A stretch of 64,000 nucleotides of DNA from assembly GCA_030549175.1 (NCBI GenBank), contig JAUKUA010000006.1:3162001-3226000 (forward strand), given 5' to 3'. Below the pieces are notes generated by a model. That model saw only the letters and a program-made list of their open reading frames with translations, did no database searches and had not been told where the DNA came from. This DNA comes from Lasiosphaeris hirsuta. Taxonomy: Eukaryota > Ascomycota > Sordariomycetes > Sordariales > Lasiosphaeriaceae. Shown in pieces: positions 47,530 to 60,700 of the stretch. The number at the start of each line of letters is the position of its first letter. Position 1 is the stretch's first letter. A program made the position numbers and the translations under genes.

Positions 47530-48911
47530 ATGTTGATGATGCTTTTTATGAGGGGATATTTAAGCCCCCTCCCCCTCCTTGCTTTCGCCTTCACTCTCGT
47601 CTCCCTGTTATCGTCGACGCCATGCCTCGCGCTCACCCTCGATAAGCGGCCGAGTTTACAGGAGGTTGCCGCGACTAGCACGACTATCGACCTATCAGAA
47701 TATGGGCATCAGGGCAATGACGTGGGGATCGCAGCCCGGGCCGGTGCAAGCCTGGCAGGGTACCTGGGCGTCTTCTTTCTCGGAGCTGATCCCTATGTGT
47801 ACTTTTACCTCAGCGATGGCAACAACCCCGTCTCGTTCAAGGCGCTGAATAAGGGGTCACCGGTGATGAGGCCAACCAAGGGTACGGGGGGTGTTAGGGA
47901 TCCGATGATCGTCCCTGGGGGCGGGAAAGAGGAGGCAAAGAAGTGGTATATTATCGGGACGGACCTGAACATTGGGAAGGTGAGTTCGCTCAGGAGAAAG
48001 GGTGCAATACGTCGGCTTTGGCCATCGCCATAAGGGATATCAGCGTCGTCTCTGGTCCGGGTGAGAAATACTGATGAAGCTTATTTTGTAGACTTCATGG
48101 GATGCGGCACAACGGCAGGGATCGAAGGGGATATTCGTTTGGGAGAGTACGGATTTGATCAACTGGGTCAACGAGAGGCTTGTCATCGTCAAAGATGGTA
48201 CTGCTGGCATGGTGTGGGCTCCGGAGGCTATCTGGGACCCCGCGAAAGGTATGATAAAAACCACCTGAGCTGAATGAGGACTTCTTCAAGGCTAACAAAC
48301 ACTCTGCAGAACAATACCTCGTTTACTGGGCATCCAAGTTTGTGAGTCATCTGATACTGTAACCCTCCAAGCTAAAGCTCACCGTCGCCGACTAGTACCC
48401 GACATCCGATAGCCGTCACACGGGCAACCCGTCTAACATCCGCATCCGGTACGCCTACACGGCCGACTTCAAGACCTTCACGGCGCCGCAAACCCTCATC
48501 GATAAGTCCCCAACCAACATCATTGACCTGACCATCCTTCCACTCGACGGCACGGGGCAGAACTTTGTCCGCTTCATGAAGGACGAGACCAAGAAGACAG
48601 TCTTCGCCGAGGTCTCGTCCAACGGCTTGTTCGGCACATGGTCTCGGCCCGGTGGCGACGCGGCCACAATCCAGAGTGGCGTCGAGGGCCCCACCGCCTA
48701 CCTCGACAACCAAAACCCGGCTAGAGTGCACCTACTCTTGGATTTTTACGGCGCCGATGGCTACCGCCCGTACGAGACGACCAACCCAAAGAGCAACAGC
48801 GGGTGGACGGCATCGGCGAGGACGGGGTTTCCGGCTAACCTGAGGCATGGTAGTGTGCTGCCGATTAATCAGACTTTGTATGACACCCTCAAGGGGAAGT
48901 GGGGTTCATAG
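47530..48911 (+). CDS. Secreted GH43-like glycoside hydrolase (arabinosidase-type)
   Basis: A predicted extracellular five-blade propeller hydrolase of 384 residues. Exons are 47530-47979, 48092-48248, 48310-48341 and 48396-48911. The N-terminal hydrophobic stretch LPLLAFAFTLVSLLSSTPCLA is a signal peptide (21 residues, from about residue 13). The start may instead be one of the ATGs a few codons downstream. Candidate GH43 acids are Asp in GGVRDPMIV, Asp in NIIDLTIL and Glu in SGVEGPTAY. Between them is WESTDLINWVNER and VWAPEAIWDP, standard for the family. It is single-domain, unlike the GH43 gene 9 kb upstream. Fungal relatives are annotated as arabinosidases; the real substrate is open. 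Confidence 0.87.
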
Positions 48912-50781
48912 TTGTTGAGGGAAATGGGCGGGGGAGGCTTGCTATTAAGGTCGGTGACACAAGTAAGATTAGTAAGGACGCCATTCTTTCAGCTGTTGAG
49001 GCTCTGAGTTACTTGAGGCTATTTACGTGGGTTTTGGCACAACTTTGGGTTGAGGGGCTTTGTGGTGACTCTCAAAGGTTGAGAAAAGGCGTGTATCCAA
49101 CAGTTCATCGGCCAGCCAATCGGCATCGAAAACAGGACTGCGCCCATATAAGCAAGCACCATCAGCAGTACGGGGATAGCGTAACTACTGACAAGGTTAT
49201 GATCCCCAATCTCACTATGCACGCCTGTCATTTGGCAACAACACATCATGAGCCCACCGTGTGGGTCACGCCCAAATAACCATGACGGGCTTCAGAATCT
49301 TGCCCCGTGGCCGATGCGGGACGATCCACGGAACTGAGAGAGCGGGAAAGGCGGGTAGTGGATTCCATCAGCAGTTAGAACCTTGGGCGGTTTGGGTCGG
49401 ACGGGAGAAGACACCCTAACCCCCCAAAAATGGAGAGGGCCTCCGAGACAAGAGGACAACTGTGCGGAAAACTCAATTGAGGTTTTCCCAAGCACTTGGT
49501 GTTTCCGAGCTATGATGATGTCATGCCTCGACTCATCTTCAACTGTACCTTTCTCCGATGGAGCTGTTATAGTTTCAGCCACCGCGTTGTGGGTCAGGCT
49601 TTCCATGCCCACCGGGGACGCCGCTACCTAGTTACTGCTTTTATCCTTTTCTTCAGTGGTTGCACGATCGATCTTGCGTGTTAGCTGTGCAAAGCATGTC
49701 AAAACTCAATTTAAAGTTGCTGTACACCAACCGTGTTATCTGATTGGTTAGATGTTTGTTTCCCTCTCCTGAATTTGAAACTCACATCGCAAGTGCTGCC
49801 TTGCCCTCAATAGACATGACTTCGCACAACATTCCAAAGTGCATTTTTGGTCTATGATAATTGTTTTCTCTTCGGAGCCGTCGTTGGCAAAGATGGTCAC
49901 GGCTGAAGTCACTGATACGAGCCATATTTACATCCATGATTTGTCAATTATGCTTGTAAACCTATTTCTACTTCCGCTAACACACGACTCTCATGCCATG
50001 TAGTTGAACAAGACTTTGCTTCGCCTTCCGCCTTTCCGTGCGCGCTAACCATTCATCTTCCCCAAGTCAGGAAAGTCCGGCCGGAAATGCCCAGGAGCAA
50101 AGTCCTGAAGTAATACTAATAATAATCGCTTCGGCAATAAACCCCGAATTATCCTCTATGGTGGTGATCCAAACCAACAATCTGTAACTAAAAAGGGATG
50201 AAAATAACAGATAGCCACACCTTTCCCGTTGCCCTCCCGCCGTGCTGAACCAGTACGAGTGACTCCCGCGGGTAACCAGGCCTGATAGTACTCCCTTTTC
50301 CCAAGGGAAGCGTGTCCCGAGTCGTATCCCCTTGTATTCGTTTTCCTTCCATCGATGCAGAACATCCAATCAAAATTCGCAAATGAACTGTACAAAACCA
50401 CCAAAAAGCCAAGTCATTTTCCCCTTTCAAGATAGCATATCATAGAAATGGCCGGGCCGACTACCGGCCTGCCCGAAAAAGTCTACAAAAGCCAAGCTCG
50501 TGATAAGGAGAAACAAAAAGGGGGTCGGGTGACCATATGAAAAGGAAAAGAAGGAGAAAAAGAGGAATGAAGCCAAATAATAAACGTTGCGCTGGGTATC
50601 ATCATCCTCCAACTTCTCTACCATAAAAAAAAACAAATACAAATAAAACACGAAGAGAAAAAACACCCGAATAGATAATTGAGTCCCGTAGGTTATCTCC
50701 TTCGTAGCTCCACAGGCAACGCACAAGCGATAGCGCGAGTCACGAGAGTTGCTGTTCTGCTAGTGGCAGCTGTAAACCATT
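48912..50781. other. Convergent intergenic region
   Basis: 3' regions of the second GH43-like gene and the velvet gene. No gene is visible. The AT-rich segment 50400-50680 probably belongs to the velvet gene 3' untranslated region. Confidence 0.4.
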
Positions 50782-52213
50782 TTATATTCCCGGATTCACT
50801 GTGCTTTGTTTGTCGGCCCCTTCGAGGGCCAAGTTCGGTAGTCCGAGGCCATGAAGACCGTTGACCTGGGACAGCGGCGGTGATGTACCATGTATCGGGT
50901 AACCCAAGCTCGCGGGAGATTGGTACATTGGCTGGGGCTGGGGTGGGTAGTGATAGGTGCCAGCACCAGGCGATCGCTGGGTGTTCGGGGAGAAGTTTGA
51001 CGTCGCCGAGTTCGGCCCTGTATGATGCGACGGCAATTGGGTATCAATGCGAGGCATTTGGTTGAACTGAGGTGAGGGGTCAAGAGGATTGGGATGTCCC
51101 GACATGGCGGCGAGGGTGCCCATTTGATACCCCGATGTACTCGCAGTGTACAGGCTTTCAAGGGGAACTGGAACCGTCCGCGGGCCGGACTGTTGGTATG
51201 CGGGGTACTCGTTCTCGTAGGCATGACTGCCCTCGGACGGGTCGGGCCGCTGGCGTTTGGCCGGGGGCTCGTTGCTGTTGTAGCCGTAGTTGGGATACGT
51301 GGTACCAGATGAGTACTCGCGCATTTCGCGCATTTGGGGAGAGTCGCTCTGGAAGCGTGATCCCATTGAGCCCCTCGGCCGATCGACGTAAGTTGGGGGG
51401 AAGCTGGGATCCTGCAGGCTGTTGGTCCGGCGGAACGGACCGGGGGCGTGGCCGTTGGGGCTCAGATCGGGGCTCACGTCGTTCTGTCCTGGGTACATTG
51501 CTGTGCCGGCCTGTGAAGAACGGATCTGATCAAACGTGTTTGCGACGGCGTGGTTGCGCTTTCGTGTTGTCATACTTCGGGAATCCTTGCGAAGGCGAAG
51601 GCGCACGCCCTGGTCGCTGAAGGACCGCGTCAAGAAAGTCGACTCCATCATACCGGGAAAGTGCTTCTGAGCGTAGACGGTAAACTTCTCAGAGACAACA
51701 CGGGCAAGAAGCCAGCATTCGAAGTCATCCTGCTTTATCTCGTACAAAGTGAACTGGAGCCTGTATTCGCCCTCGCGCCGCACCGATAGATCTCCAAAGA
51801 CGAAGAAACCGCCCTGCGAGTTGTCCGTGTCCTTGAGACTGTAGAGGGATGATACGACGGTTCCCGTCAAGTCGCTTTCCTTGGGCTCAGCCGTGTGCTG
51901 TTCCTCTGGCGAGCTATCCTCATCTCTTACGCTGACGAGCCTCGACGTCAAGATGAGGTAGGGGTTCTGCAAAAACTGCTTGGAAGGATCCTTTCTCGGG
52001 CTGACGGTCAACTGGACGATAGGAGGGGGGTCGATCGGTTTGCGATCTGCGTTGCGGTGTTAGTTTTCCTGGACATCACAAGTGGGCGCCATGGGGGAAA
52101 GCCAAAGAAAAAGTCGGATGCTGACCAGTACCTTTCTCCTTGCCTATCGCAACACGGGCATATTTTGGCTGTTGGCGCACCCTGAGGGTGTAGTCGCTAG
52201 AATGCATGGTCAT
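50782..52213 (-). CDS. vosA: Velvet-domain developmental regulator of the VosA type
   Basis: A nuclear DNA-binding regulator of sporulation and spore viability; VosA pairs with VelB in Aspergillus. Exons are 52213-52132 and 52046-50782, giving 448 residues. The splice joins ARVAIGKEK to DRKPIDPPPIVQLTV, the hallmark of the velvet fold. Further conserved blocks are FLQNPYLIL, DLTGTVVSSLYSLKDTDNSQ, GGFFVFGDLSVRREGEYRLQ and ESTFLTRSFSDQGVRLRLRK. The early domain position, the LTGT block and the basic end of the domain favour VosA over VeA, VelB or VelC. The remaining half is Pro/Ser/Gln-rich, with PPAKRQRPDP as a likely nuclear localisation signal. A second in-frame ATG lies two codons in (52207). 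Behind it lies about 11.8 kb without a recognisable gene. Confidence 0.9.
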
Positions 52214-52898
52214 GAAGACTGCTGAGTCCTAAAAAGGCCGTGGTAGGTTGAGATGTCGCCGACTTGTGTGATCTTTCGTTCTAGTGAGGTCGTAATATCC
52301 GTACTTGAAATATGCGGCACAGATTATGTCGACGCTAGATGTGAAAGAAGCGGCGAGATTTGGAAAGCCTTGGAGGTTTGCGACTGATAAAATATCAAGG
52401 ATAAGAATTGACCCAGAGTTTTTATGTTGGGGCGCCGGTGGATCAACCAAAACAGACAAAATCTAATCTCAACCCTCGAGTTAGGGTTTGATAACGGTAG
52501 AAGAGACGCAAGCCCTTTGTTGCGGGGGGCCGGGGAATGGCCGGAGTGAGTGGGAAGAAGAAGTGCTGGGTGCTACTTGCTCTGATGTTGTTGCCGTCAC
52601 TGTTGGTGGAGGCTTCCGCCTTGTGTAGGAAGAGAAGGCGCGAGCTCAGCCTGGCGCATCCCTTTTTCCTCTTTCGCACAACCAGAAGGGGTGGTCCTGC
52701 GAGTTCTGTATAACGAGACTGAGCCGAGATTACTACTAGATACCACTGCAGGTATGCACAGTATGTACAAGTACAGTGACGGGGGGAGGCGGAAGTGGTG
52801 TTGCGTGTGATGTATGTGGCGTATATATGTGTTTGACGCTGCAAGTGTAAGCTAGGTGGTCAACCTGGAGGTGCAATGGTTGCTGGCTGGGGGTGAGC

Positions 52899-52932
52899 TC
52901 GAGATATGTGTCGAGATATGCGTCGAGATGGG
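52899..52932. repeat. Tandem 12-bp TCGAGATATGYG repeat
   Basis: Two copies of TCGAGATATGTG/CG and a third partial copy (TCGAGATGGG), about 690 bases upstream of the vosA start codon. Confidence 0.8.
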
Positions 52933-53027
52933 AGGCCGAGGTCGTCAGAAAGAAGGTTGAAGGTAAGGTAGGTCAGCCGGTGAGTGGGCGAGATGGAGCA
53001 GGTATGTATGTAAGAGAGGCAGCAGCA

Positions 53028-53042
53028 GGGGGGGGGGGGGGG
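53028..53042. repeat. G15 homopolymer
   Basis: An uninterrupted run of 15 G in the region upstream of vosA. Confidence 0.9.
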
Positions 53043-54718
53043 TGCCGTATGGACCCAGCGTGGACGGTACGGTACGGGGTGGGTTTATCGCGGGGAGGGG
53101 AGAGGGACTGGCCGAGGGACTGACCCAAGTAGGCAATGCAGGTCCCCTGGGGAGGCGTAGGGTAGTGGGGCGAGCTCTGCCGAGTGCTCGGGGTGTGATG
53201 TGGTGTGTGCGGTGGATGGAGCGGATGCAGTGGCAGACGGGAGGCGTGTCTCGAAGGCCTGGCCCCGCGGGGAGGGAAAGAACAACGCTTTAGGACGCTT
53301 TGGGATGCTTCAGTTGGCTGCTGCACTCTGCACCAACCTGTGAAGCTGCGCTGCGTGTGTGCTGTGCTGCGGGCGGCAGGCCAGGTAATAATGATGGCCT
53401 GCAATACCTGCCTGGGCCAGGAAATGGGCTGGGAATGGGCCAGGTAATCCAAGGCAGGTAGCGAGCGAGCTGCGGGTGTGCGGGTGCGCGGGCGGAGAAG
53501 CAGAGGCGGCCGGAGGGACTCCAGGTCGAGAGTCGAGGGCTACAACCAAAGACTGGGCCGGCCCAGGGTGCGAGGTCGAGTCCGCTGGATGGAACCAGGC
53601 CAGGATCTGACTTGTTTGAGAAGGAGTGGCCACTGCGTGTGCCGCATGCCTTGCCGGTGCGTGTCCAGAAGCTGCTCTGCCGTCCCCTTCCGATACCTAA
53701 TTGAGCTGTTGTTGTTGAACGGGCCCGCCGATGGAACCAAGCAGAGCGAGTCCCTACTCCCGCTAGGCACTAGTACCAGGCAGTACAGACCCCAGCCCAG
53801 CCCCAGCCTTCAGCACTCTTTCACGGTGGCAGCGATGGCAGCGTCCGTCAGGGCGGGCGTTGCCGAAAGCTTAAAGACTAGGATGTCTGTCGGATGACAG
53901 ATGACAGATGACAGGACCCAGCAGATGTGGGCGGGATAGGGTTCGAGGGCGTCTGATAGACAACCCCCTGGTCCAAGGGAGGTGGGTAGCCTCGCAATTG
54001 CAATGCCGAGGACCTCTTGCTGAGAGAATGCGAGTGTGCGCGCCTGGGTGCTGCACGAACAGACGCTCAGAGGCGAGGGAGATCCGGAGAATGGAGCAGC
54101 CAGTCAAGGACACAATGCCGTGTCTGGTGTGTGGGCTGCTCGGCGTGTGAGTGCTGCTAGTCTGTGTGCAGGCCTGGTACACGATGACCGATGATTTTCT
54201 GGAATCCGTCACACAATGGAGGATGCGATGGGACGAAATGGGGGGCATGGGGCAAGTAGACGACATATAGCTATATCAGCATGCTAAGTAGAAGCTGAGG
54301 CGGCCATCCAGTCACAGCCGACGTCTAGTCCGGTGGAGGTGTGGCCAACAATAATAGAACGGGCGAGGACGAGAGTGCTATGATTGACGGCGAGGAATGT
54401 CTGATGCTACCGGGGGCTCGACAAGGGCAGCCTTCAAAGCTCATAAGAACTCGCAAGGGCTAAGAGCCTCGCCAGCTGCTACCTCTCAAGCCCTCGAGCT
54501 TCGAGCCAGGATGGGATTTCCAGGATGGGCTCGGTGCGGCCACGGCAGGGTTGACCGATGTTCGGATTGCTAACATGTCTGGCTGGGTAGGCGGCACATA
54601 CTGCTAGCAGTAGCACATCGTCATGGATAGGTAGTGCGGACAGGCCAGGGTACGTACGGAAGACAAGGTAGGGAGAGCACATAGGGCAGCGCAGGGCGGC
54701 CAGGGCAGAAGGCGGGCC

Positions 54719-54735
54719 GGGGGGGGGGGGGGGGG
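54719..54735. repeat. G17 homopolymer
   Basis: An uninterrupted run of 17 G, followed by further GGGA-type repeats to about 54751. Confidence 0.9.
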
Positions 54736-57700
54736 AGGGAGGGGAGGGGGTGGACCTCCAACGGCGCTCAATTGACTGACTGTCAAGTATTGGGTTGGAT
54801 GAATTGTACCTGTACATACACCATCTGCGTCAGAGCATTGACGGGAACCGCTTGACCGCGTTTGCACTCCTGAACCTCGTCAGTCTCACGCAGCTCCCGC
54901 CTGATGAGCTACTCCCAGGACGGATGTGTTCCACTCCCGTTGCCCCTCCTGGCATATGAGCTTGGCTATTGCGGCCGAGTGTTGCTGTGATGCTGGTATT
55001 TATTTTTAATTGTTGTATCGCCTGGACTTCCTGTCTCGACGCTATGCGTCAACAAGCCCCAAGACGGGATCTAGATGCAAGAGCTAACAGACTGCAGCCC
55101 AGCCCTGAGGGAGGGATGCGGTGGGGAAAACTTGGAGTAAAGAAAAGGACCCTCCTCCACTGCCTGTCTGGGATGGTCGCAAGGTCCTCAAGACCAACTG
55201 GGGGCGAATGGGGGCGGCGCGGGAGAGGGTGAGTCTGAGAGAGCTCAGGCGGATGGGTCGTAAGAGGCAGGTCAAGGTATTCGGTACTCGCCAAGTTCCA
55301 GAGCGACATTCTGGCTTCTGGCCTCTGGGTAAATGTGCCGGGAGCAGTTTCTTCAGGGCCAACGCTACGACAAGCGCCACCTCTGCTGAGGCGCCAGCCA
55401 TCATTCCCTTCCACACCATCGAGACACCCTGACACCCTAACCTCCACAACACACAACACCTGGCCCGTGTGAGGCGTGGCGTGGGAAAGCTCCGATGCCT
55501 GTCCTGGGCATGTAGTAGCGCTGCGTGCGAGCTTGTCGACCTCCCTGGACCGTTCGTTTCCCCTCCATCCCCCCATGCAACCACCCAAGGCGAACGCCGT
55601 GTCGATGGCGAATGGCGACGCGCAGTCGTTCGTCAAGTCGTTCGTTAGTCACCTGAGCGAGGCTATCAGGGACGAGCCCGACACTCACCTCTCACTCTTT
55701 CGCGCCTTGTCTCACCTGCCCGAGACGGCCCGCTCAATCTCGCGCCTCGCTCTGCTCCCCGATACGGCTGGTTCCTCGCAGAGGGGCGGTCAGGCGGGCT
55801 GCTCTCAGCGACCGGCTGCCATACGCAGCACAGGTGCCTCGTTCGTAACAACGGCCTGTCCCGGCATTGAGCGACGAAGCGTCCGACGGCACCGTTCTGA
55901 GCGCTGTCGTCTGTGCGCTGCCTGCATCCATGCATGAAAGACGAAGCAGCAGCCTCTAGGCTTTTTCCAGGCTCTGCGACCTGGCCTCTTTGGGCCTGCT
56001 CGAACAGAGATTTTCTCCTGCTGCTTCCGATCGCCAGCCCGAGTTGTGGGACTGCAATTGGGTCCAGTCGCCCAGCCGTCCGGCCGTCCAATCGTTGAGC
56101 CGTCGACGGCCGGGTTCGGGTTGTTAGGATGCTCGTGCTGATAGCCGTTCGTGCCGTTCTTATCGCGCCTCGGCGGCCCTCTAAACCTCATATGAAAGCT
56201 ACGACCACGTCGTACAGACTCCGCTACGCGATATATCCAATCGCCGGCAGCGCGGAAACAGGACTCCGGGGCGTTTGGTGCGTCTACGTCTTGCCCAATG
56301 CGAGCGGTTGGTATCGTCACTCTGAAAGCTAGGGTGGCAGCAACTGGCCCGTGAGAGCCTGTGGGCGCCCGTCGGGGGTGGGCAAGGTGGGATGGTGGGC
56401 CAGCATATACCCCACACTGAAAGCTCTCCAGCTCGCGCCGGATCCCGTCCAACCCGACCTTACTCTCCCATCTCATCTCGGATCGACCTGGGGCGTTTTT
56501 CATAGATATGAAGTCGTCTGAAGACGTTGAGCTGATCTCAAATGAACATCTGATTTTCGTTGCCAACATGTGGTTCGACCAAACGAGGACCCAGCAGATC
56601 AGTCCCTGGGAACTGGAAGCTCCAAGCACAGAAGCTTCGAAGCTTCGAAGCAGTTGGTGTGCCATGGGCCGTGGGTCAGGAGGTGGCCTATCTGTTCGCT
56701 CTGTCCGGCTTCGAGAACCCTAACGACGTAGGAAAATCCTTCCCTCGCACGGTTCGCGGGGGCCTATTTCACGCCTTTTCACTCTCCAGGCTGCTGCTGC
56801 TACCTTGCCCCTCCTGGCGTTGCTTTGCTGTCTATGCGCTTGCGTTGAGTTACCTGACATAGAGCAGGGCACATCGCCGATTTTCAGGAACAGACGAAAG
56901 AGGACCGTCCGCTAATGCAGGAGCGGCACTGGACGAGACCGATGATGGAGGATCCCCTGGCCGGCGAATCGCATGCTGACTAGGAGCGCGCGTCGTTTCG
57001 TCTCGTGGCGCACTTTGCATTGCGAGTGAAGGTGAGAGCGACGCAGTCAGTCCATCTCAGAGGGAATGCTTCCTATCTCCGAGTTGCCCACAGGGAGGCC
57101 CGATGCAACATGGCAATTAATTATTCGGAGCAGCATGTTTGCGGTCCAGGAAGCACCCTGCCCGCCTTGCCTATCCGCCCATCTCTAGCTGTCGTTGCAT
57201 ATTAATTGGCCCTCTGTTGTGTATGTGTGCGTGTCAGAGGCGCATGCGCTCTCGCGCTTGTCCATACATAGTTGGGCCACATCGTCGAGCAAAGCTCCGT
57301 TATCAGCTGAATGTTGCTTCTCCTCACTGCTGTTGATTAGAGCACGCCGAGCTTGATGAATGTTCATGCCTGCATATAGCAGCGGCAAAAGAGGAGTCCA
57401 TGGCTTAATGATGGAATCGTCAGTCATCAATGCCCAGCGCAGCAACGCGCCAACGCTCTTCAGGTCTGCCTCTGTGCGCGCGCCCTGCAACGCTGCACAC
57501 CATCCCATGTCAGTGATTGGCGTTTTCGAATGTCTGAAGAATCTTCGAAGACAAGAGAGGTCAAAGCGACGGCGCGCCAAACATCGAGACCAGGAATTGC
57601 TACCAAGGGGGTGTGCGAGTGTGTGGTCGACCAGGGACCAGGGACCGAGCTCTGATGCGAGTTCGTCCAGCTGTCAAACTAGCGAGGGAGAAGGGAGGAT

Positions 57701-60700
57701 TCCGAGTTCACGTGCGGTGCTGCCCACCAAGGACTTGTTTCAGCTCCACGCTGCGATGCGCATTGACGGACCTGGCAGGCGTCACTACTAGAATACTGAC
57801 ACCCAATCCCGGGTGTATGTGTCCCGTGCAGGTCAAGATTGCGTGCCGCGACGAGTTGCGATTTGCCAACGAGCTGTCGAGTTGGTCGTGCCATTGGACG
57901 TCGGAAGGGCAGTTGGACCCGAGACTTGGCTGCGCGTTTTGCTTGTCGTGCTTTTCTTGTCTTGGAGCTAGACTAGTGTAGATGTCGTAATTCCGGGGCC
58001 GAGACATCCCGTTTGGCTGTTGAATTGAAGGATGAAGCGGCTGCACTAAGTGGGGTTTCTCTCGTGCGGTTGTCTTAGACACAGCTGTCATCAAGGTTGT
58101 TCGAGCTGCGTTTGCCGCCTCAACAGTGACAAGGCTCTCGATGAAAAATAAAATAATAATTCGATCCCGGGGTAGTGGGTGTCATCCCGGATAGGTGGTT
58201 TGTTTCGAGGGTCGGGTGTCACCAAAGATGGTTCAACGCTTCCCCCGCCGATTTCTTTCTTTCTTTTTTTTTTTTTGCCATGACACCACCGTTCTTCCAT
58301 CAACCAAGGAACGGGTTACTAACGTTTGGAGAACGCTGTCGCCTCCCGGTCAACCTCCCATCGCTAAATCTTGGTTGCCCATGCCATGTGCTGACCGTAA
58401 CACGGACCGGATGGCAGTCATCGGCCACAGGTGCCGCCGCCGCGCGAAGCTGATTGAAGCAGATTGGTGGCTGCAGGTGCCCTTTACTCTTTGTGGACGC
58501 CTTGGAATCAGGAACCCGCAGGAACCCAGGCACATCAGCGCGAGAACTGCGAAGTAGATTCAACTCACTAAACACTTGTACTACCTCCATTGTGACTATT
58601 GAATTGGCGGTGGCGCACGAGTGCAAAGCAGCCTCCCACCCTCCATCCTTCCTCTGACAGGGCCGCTTTCTGCGTGTGAATTCACCAGGCTACTCCTGCT
58701 GATCAGCGGCGTTCGCATCTGTAATCGTAGGTAGTGAGGGATCAAGGATCAATCCGTTCGCAGCCAGGATGGGGACATATAGTTGATAAGGTAATAACAC
58801 ATCCCGTGTGCTCAGTCGTTGGGGCGCAAGCAAAGTCGGCCCTTCAAGACGGCGACTGACGATTGGCGCGATCGTTGCCAGCGTACACAACTGGAGTAGC
58901 CTCTCCTGAGAGCCCCGGGGACCTGAGAGCATAGGTTGCTGGCAAGCGTCAGGAGGCGAGCAGGTGCCCACCACCAGGCACTAAAAGTGCAGGTGCGGAT
59001 CGATCCGTGCTTGGAAGGGGTTTGGGCAACGAGGCGATGACATCGCCGAGATGGAGTGGTGTGGCTGCTCTTCAACAGGTGGAAGAATGTTCCATGTCGG
59101 AATAATAGTCGCAACCATGCATGCAAGTGCTTTGCAGAGTGAAGGCAGACTTGAGCTTTGGCGTGTGGGCGATTGATTCAGGCGCGCCAACGAACGGGGC
59201 ACTGCTCCAAGTTTCGCACCCTCCACTACCAGTTGGCCAATCGCTGCTTCCCCAATTGGGAAGCAATTTCTCACACACAGCTGCCAACGCAGGTGTAAAC
59301 AAGGCAAACTTGTGCTGGTCCGGATTGAGCGTGAGTGCAGGTGCGCCTCCCTACTGATATGATGGTATTTGCTGTCTAGAACAAGCGCAAAGAGCCCCAG
59401 CCATGATGCCTACTAGTCCGGTTACCAATGCCTCCCCAAGTGCCAGCTACACGTACACGCCTTGCCTTCCTCCCACAGGCGCGACCCCCATCAAATCGAA
59501 CCCCAAACCAAAGCGCCATCAACGACGATGTCTCGGTGGATCTAGCCGAACTGGTGAGGGCTTCCAATCGGCAGCTTCCCGCCCTCCCGCCACTTCTGAG
59601 ACATCAATCAGGGGAGGAGAGCAAAAGAAAAACTAGCGCAAGGGTCTGCCACGACCACCACGACACTTTCTAACTTTCCATCGCGAATTTCCAAATGCCC
59701 TAGAACGTATCTGAAGACTTCGTCGCCAACTGCTAAAGCCCGACAACACCCAATAACACACCCAACTATACACAACACTGTCAAAAATGCCATCTTCCTG
59801 ATCGACATGATGCCACGCCCCCCCGGCTAACAGGTGCGGGGTCGGAAGTGCCAAGAAGCGATCCTGATCTTCAACTTCTGTCATGCGCTCATCGCCTTAT
59901 CACTTGTCCGTCTCAACTTGACGACCCGAGTTTCCATTGCTGCCGATCTTCCGTTACTGGCGTCATGTACCTGGATTCCCGAAAACTGAGCATTGCCGCG
60001 AGTGCCTACGCGAGAGGAGACGCGAGACCCAATCCCAGGTCAACTCTTCCAAGTGCCCAGATGTGTCTCTATTCGCCTCTACCCGCCCGGTACCAGAAAA
60101 GCCGAATTCTCGAACCTGGTCTTCTAGTTATCCCACCTCTTTGGATTTCCAGAATCCAGCGAGGATGACAAGCCGTCACGGTATCGGCAGTTGTCAATTG
60201 GTACGGCAGCCTTGTTTTTTGTTCCTGAGAAGTCGGCACCACTGCCGCCACAAAGCTGGCGGTCTCTGAGGCACCAGGCTAAGACCTATGATGAATATGA
60301 CTTTTTGTCTATGTTAAGCCGCCGACACCGGCATGGCAATAATCATCCCGTTATTTCCCAAAACTAGGTCCACCCAGCTTAACTGCTTCCCCAAGGTAAA
60401 CTGATTCACCTACTGCCACCAAGTTTCCAGGTACGGACATACCGCAAAGCGAGCTTGCATCCGCGCTGCGTTGGCGTTGCAGTAGGCGGCAAAGCCAGCC
60501 ATGATGAAATCATGATTGTGTTTTACCCCCGGGCCAGGCTCTTCTGTAGCGCACCTAACATCGCTCGCAGTTCAGCAGGAGACTAGAAGTAATCTAGAAC
60601 AGGATCACACTCGTGGTCCCTATCTGGTAACCGGCCAACTTGCTGGCGATGCTCGAACCCCTCCTCAAGCCGTCCCGCAGTCAATGGCACCCATTGAGTC

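Noticed and set aside
56631..56651. Heat-shock element candidate
   Set aside because: TTC and GAA units abut without the two-base spacing that heat-shock factors need.
55805..56665. 286-codon minus-strand open frame
   Set aside because: Arg/Ser/Pro-rich, no domain, no splice-linked neighbours, and the opposite strand is equally open. Probably a chance frame in GC-balanced DNA.
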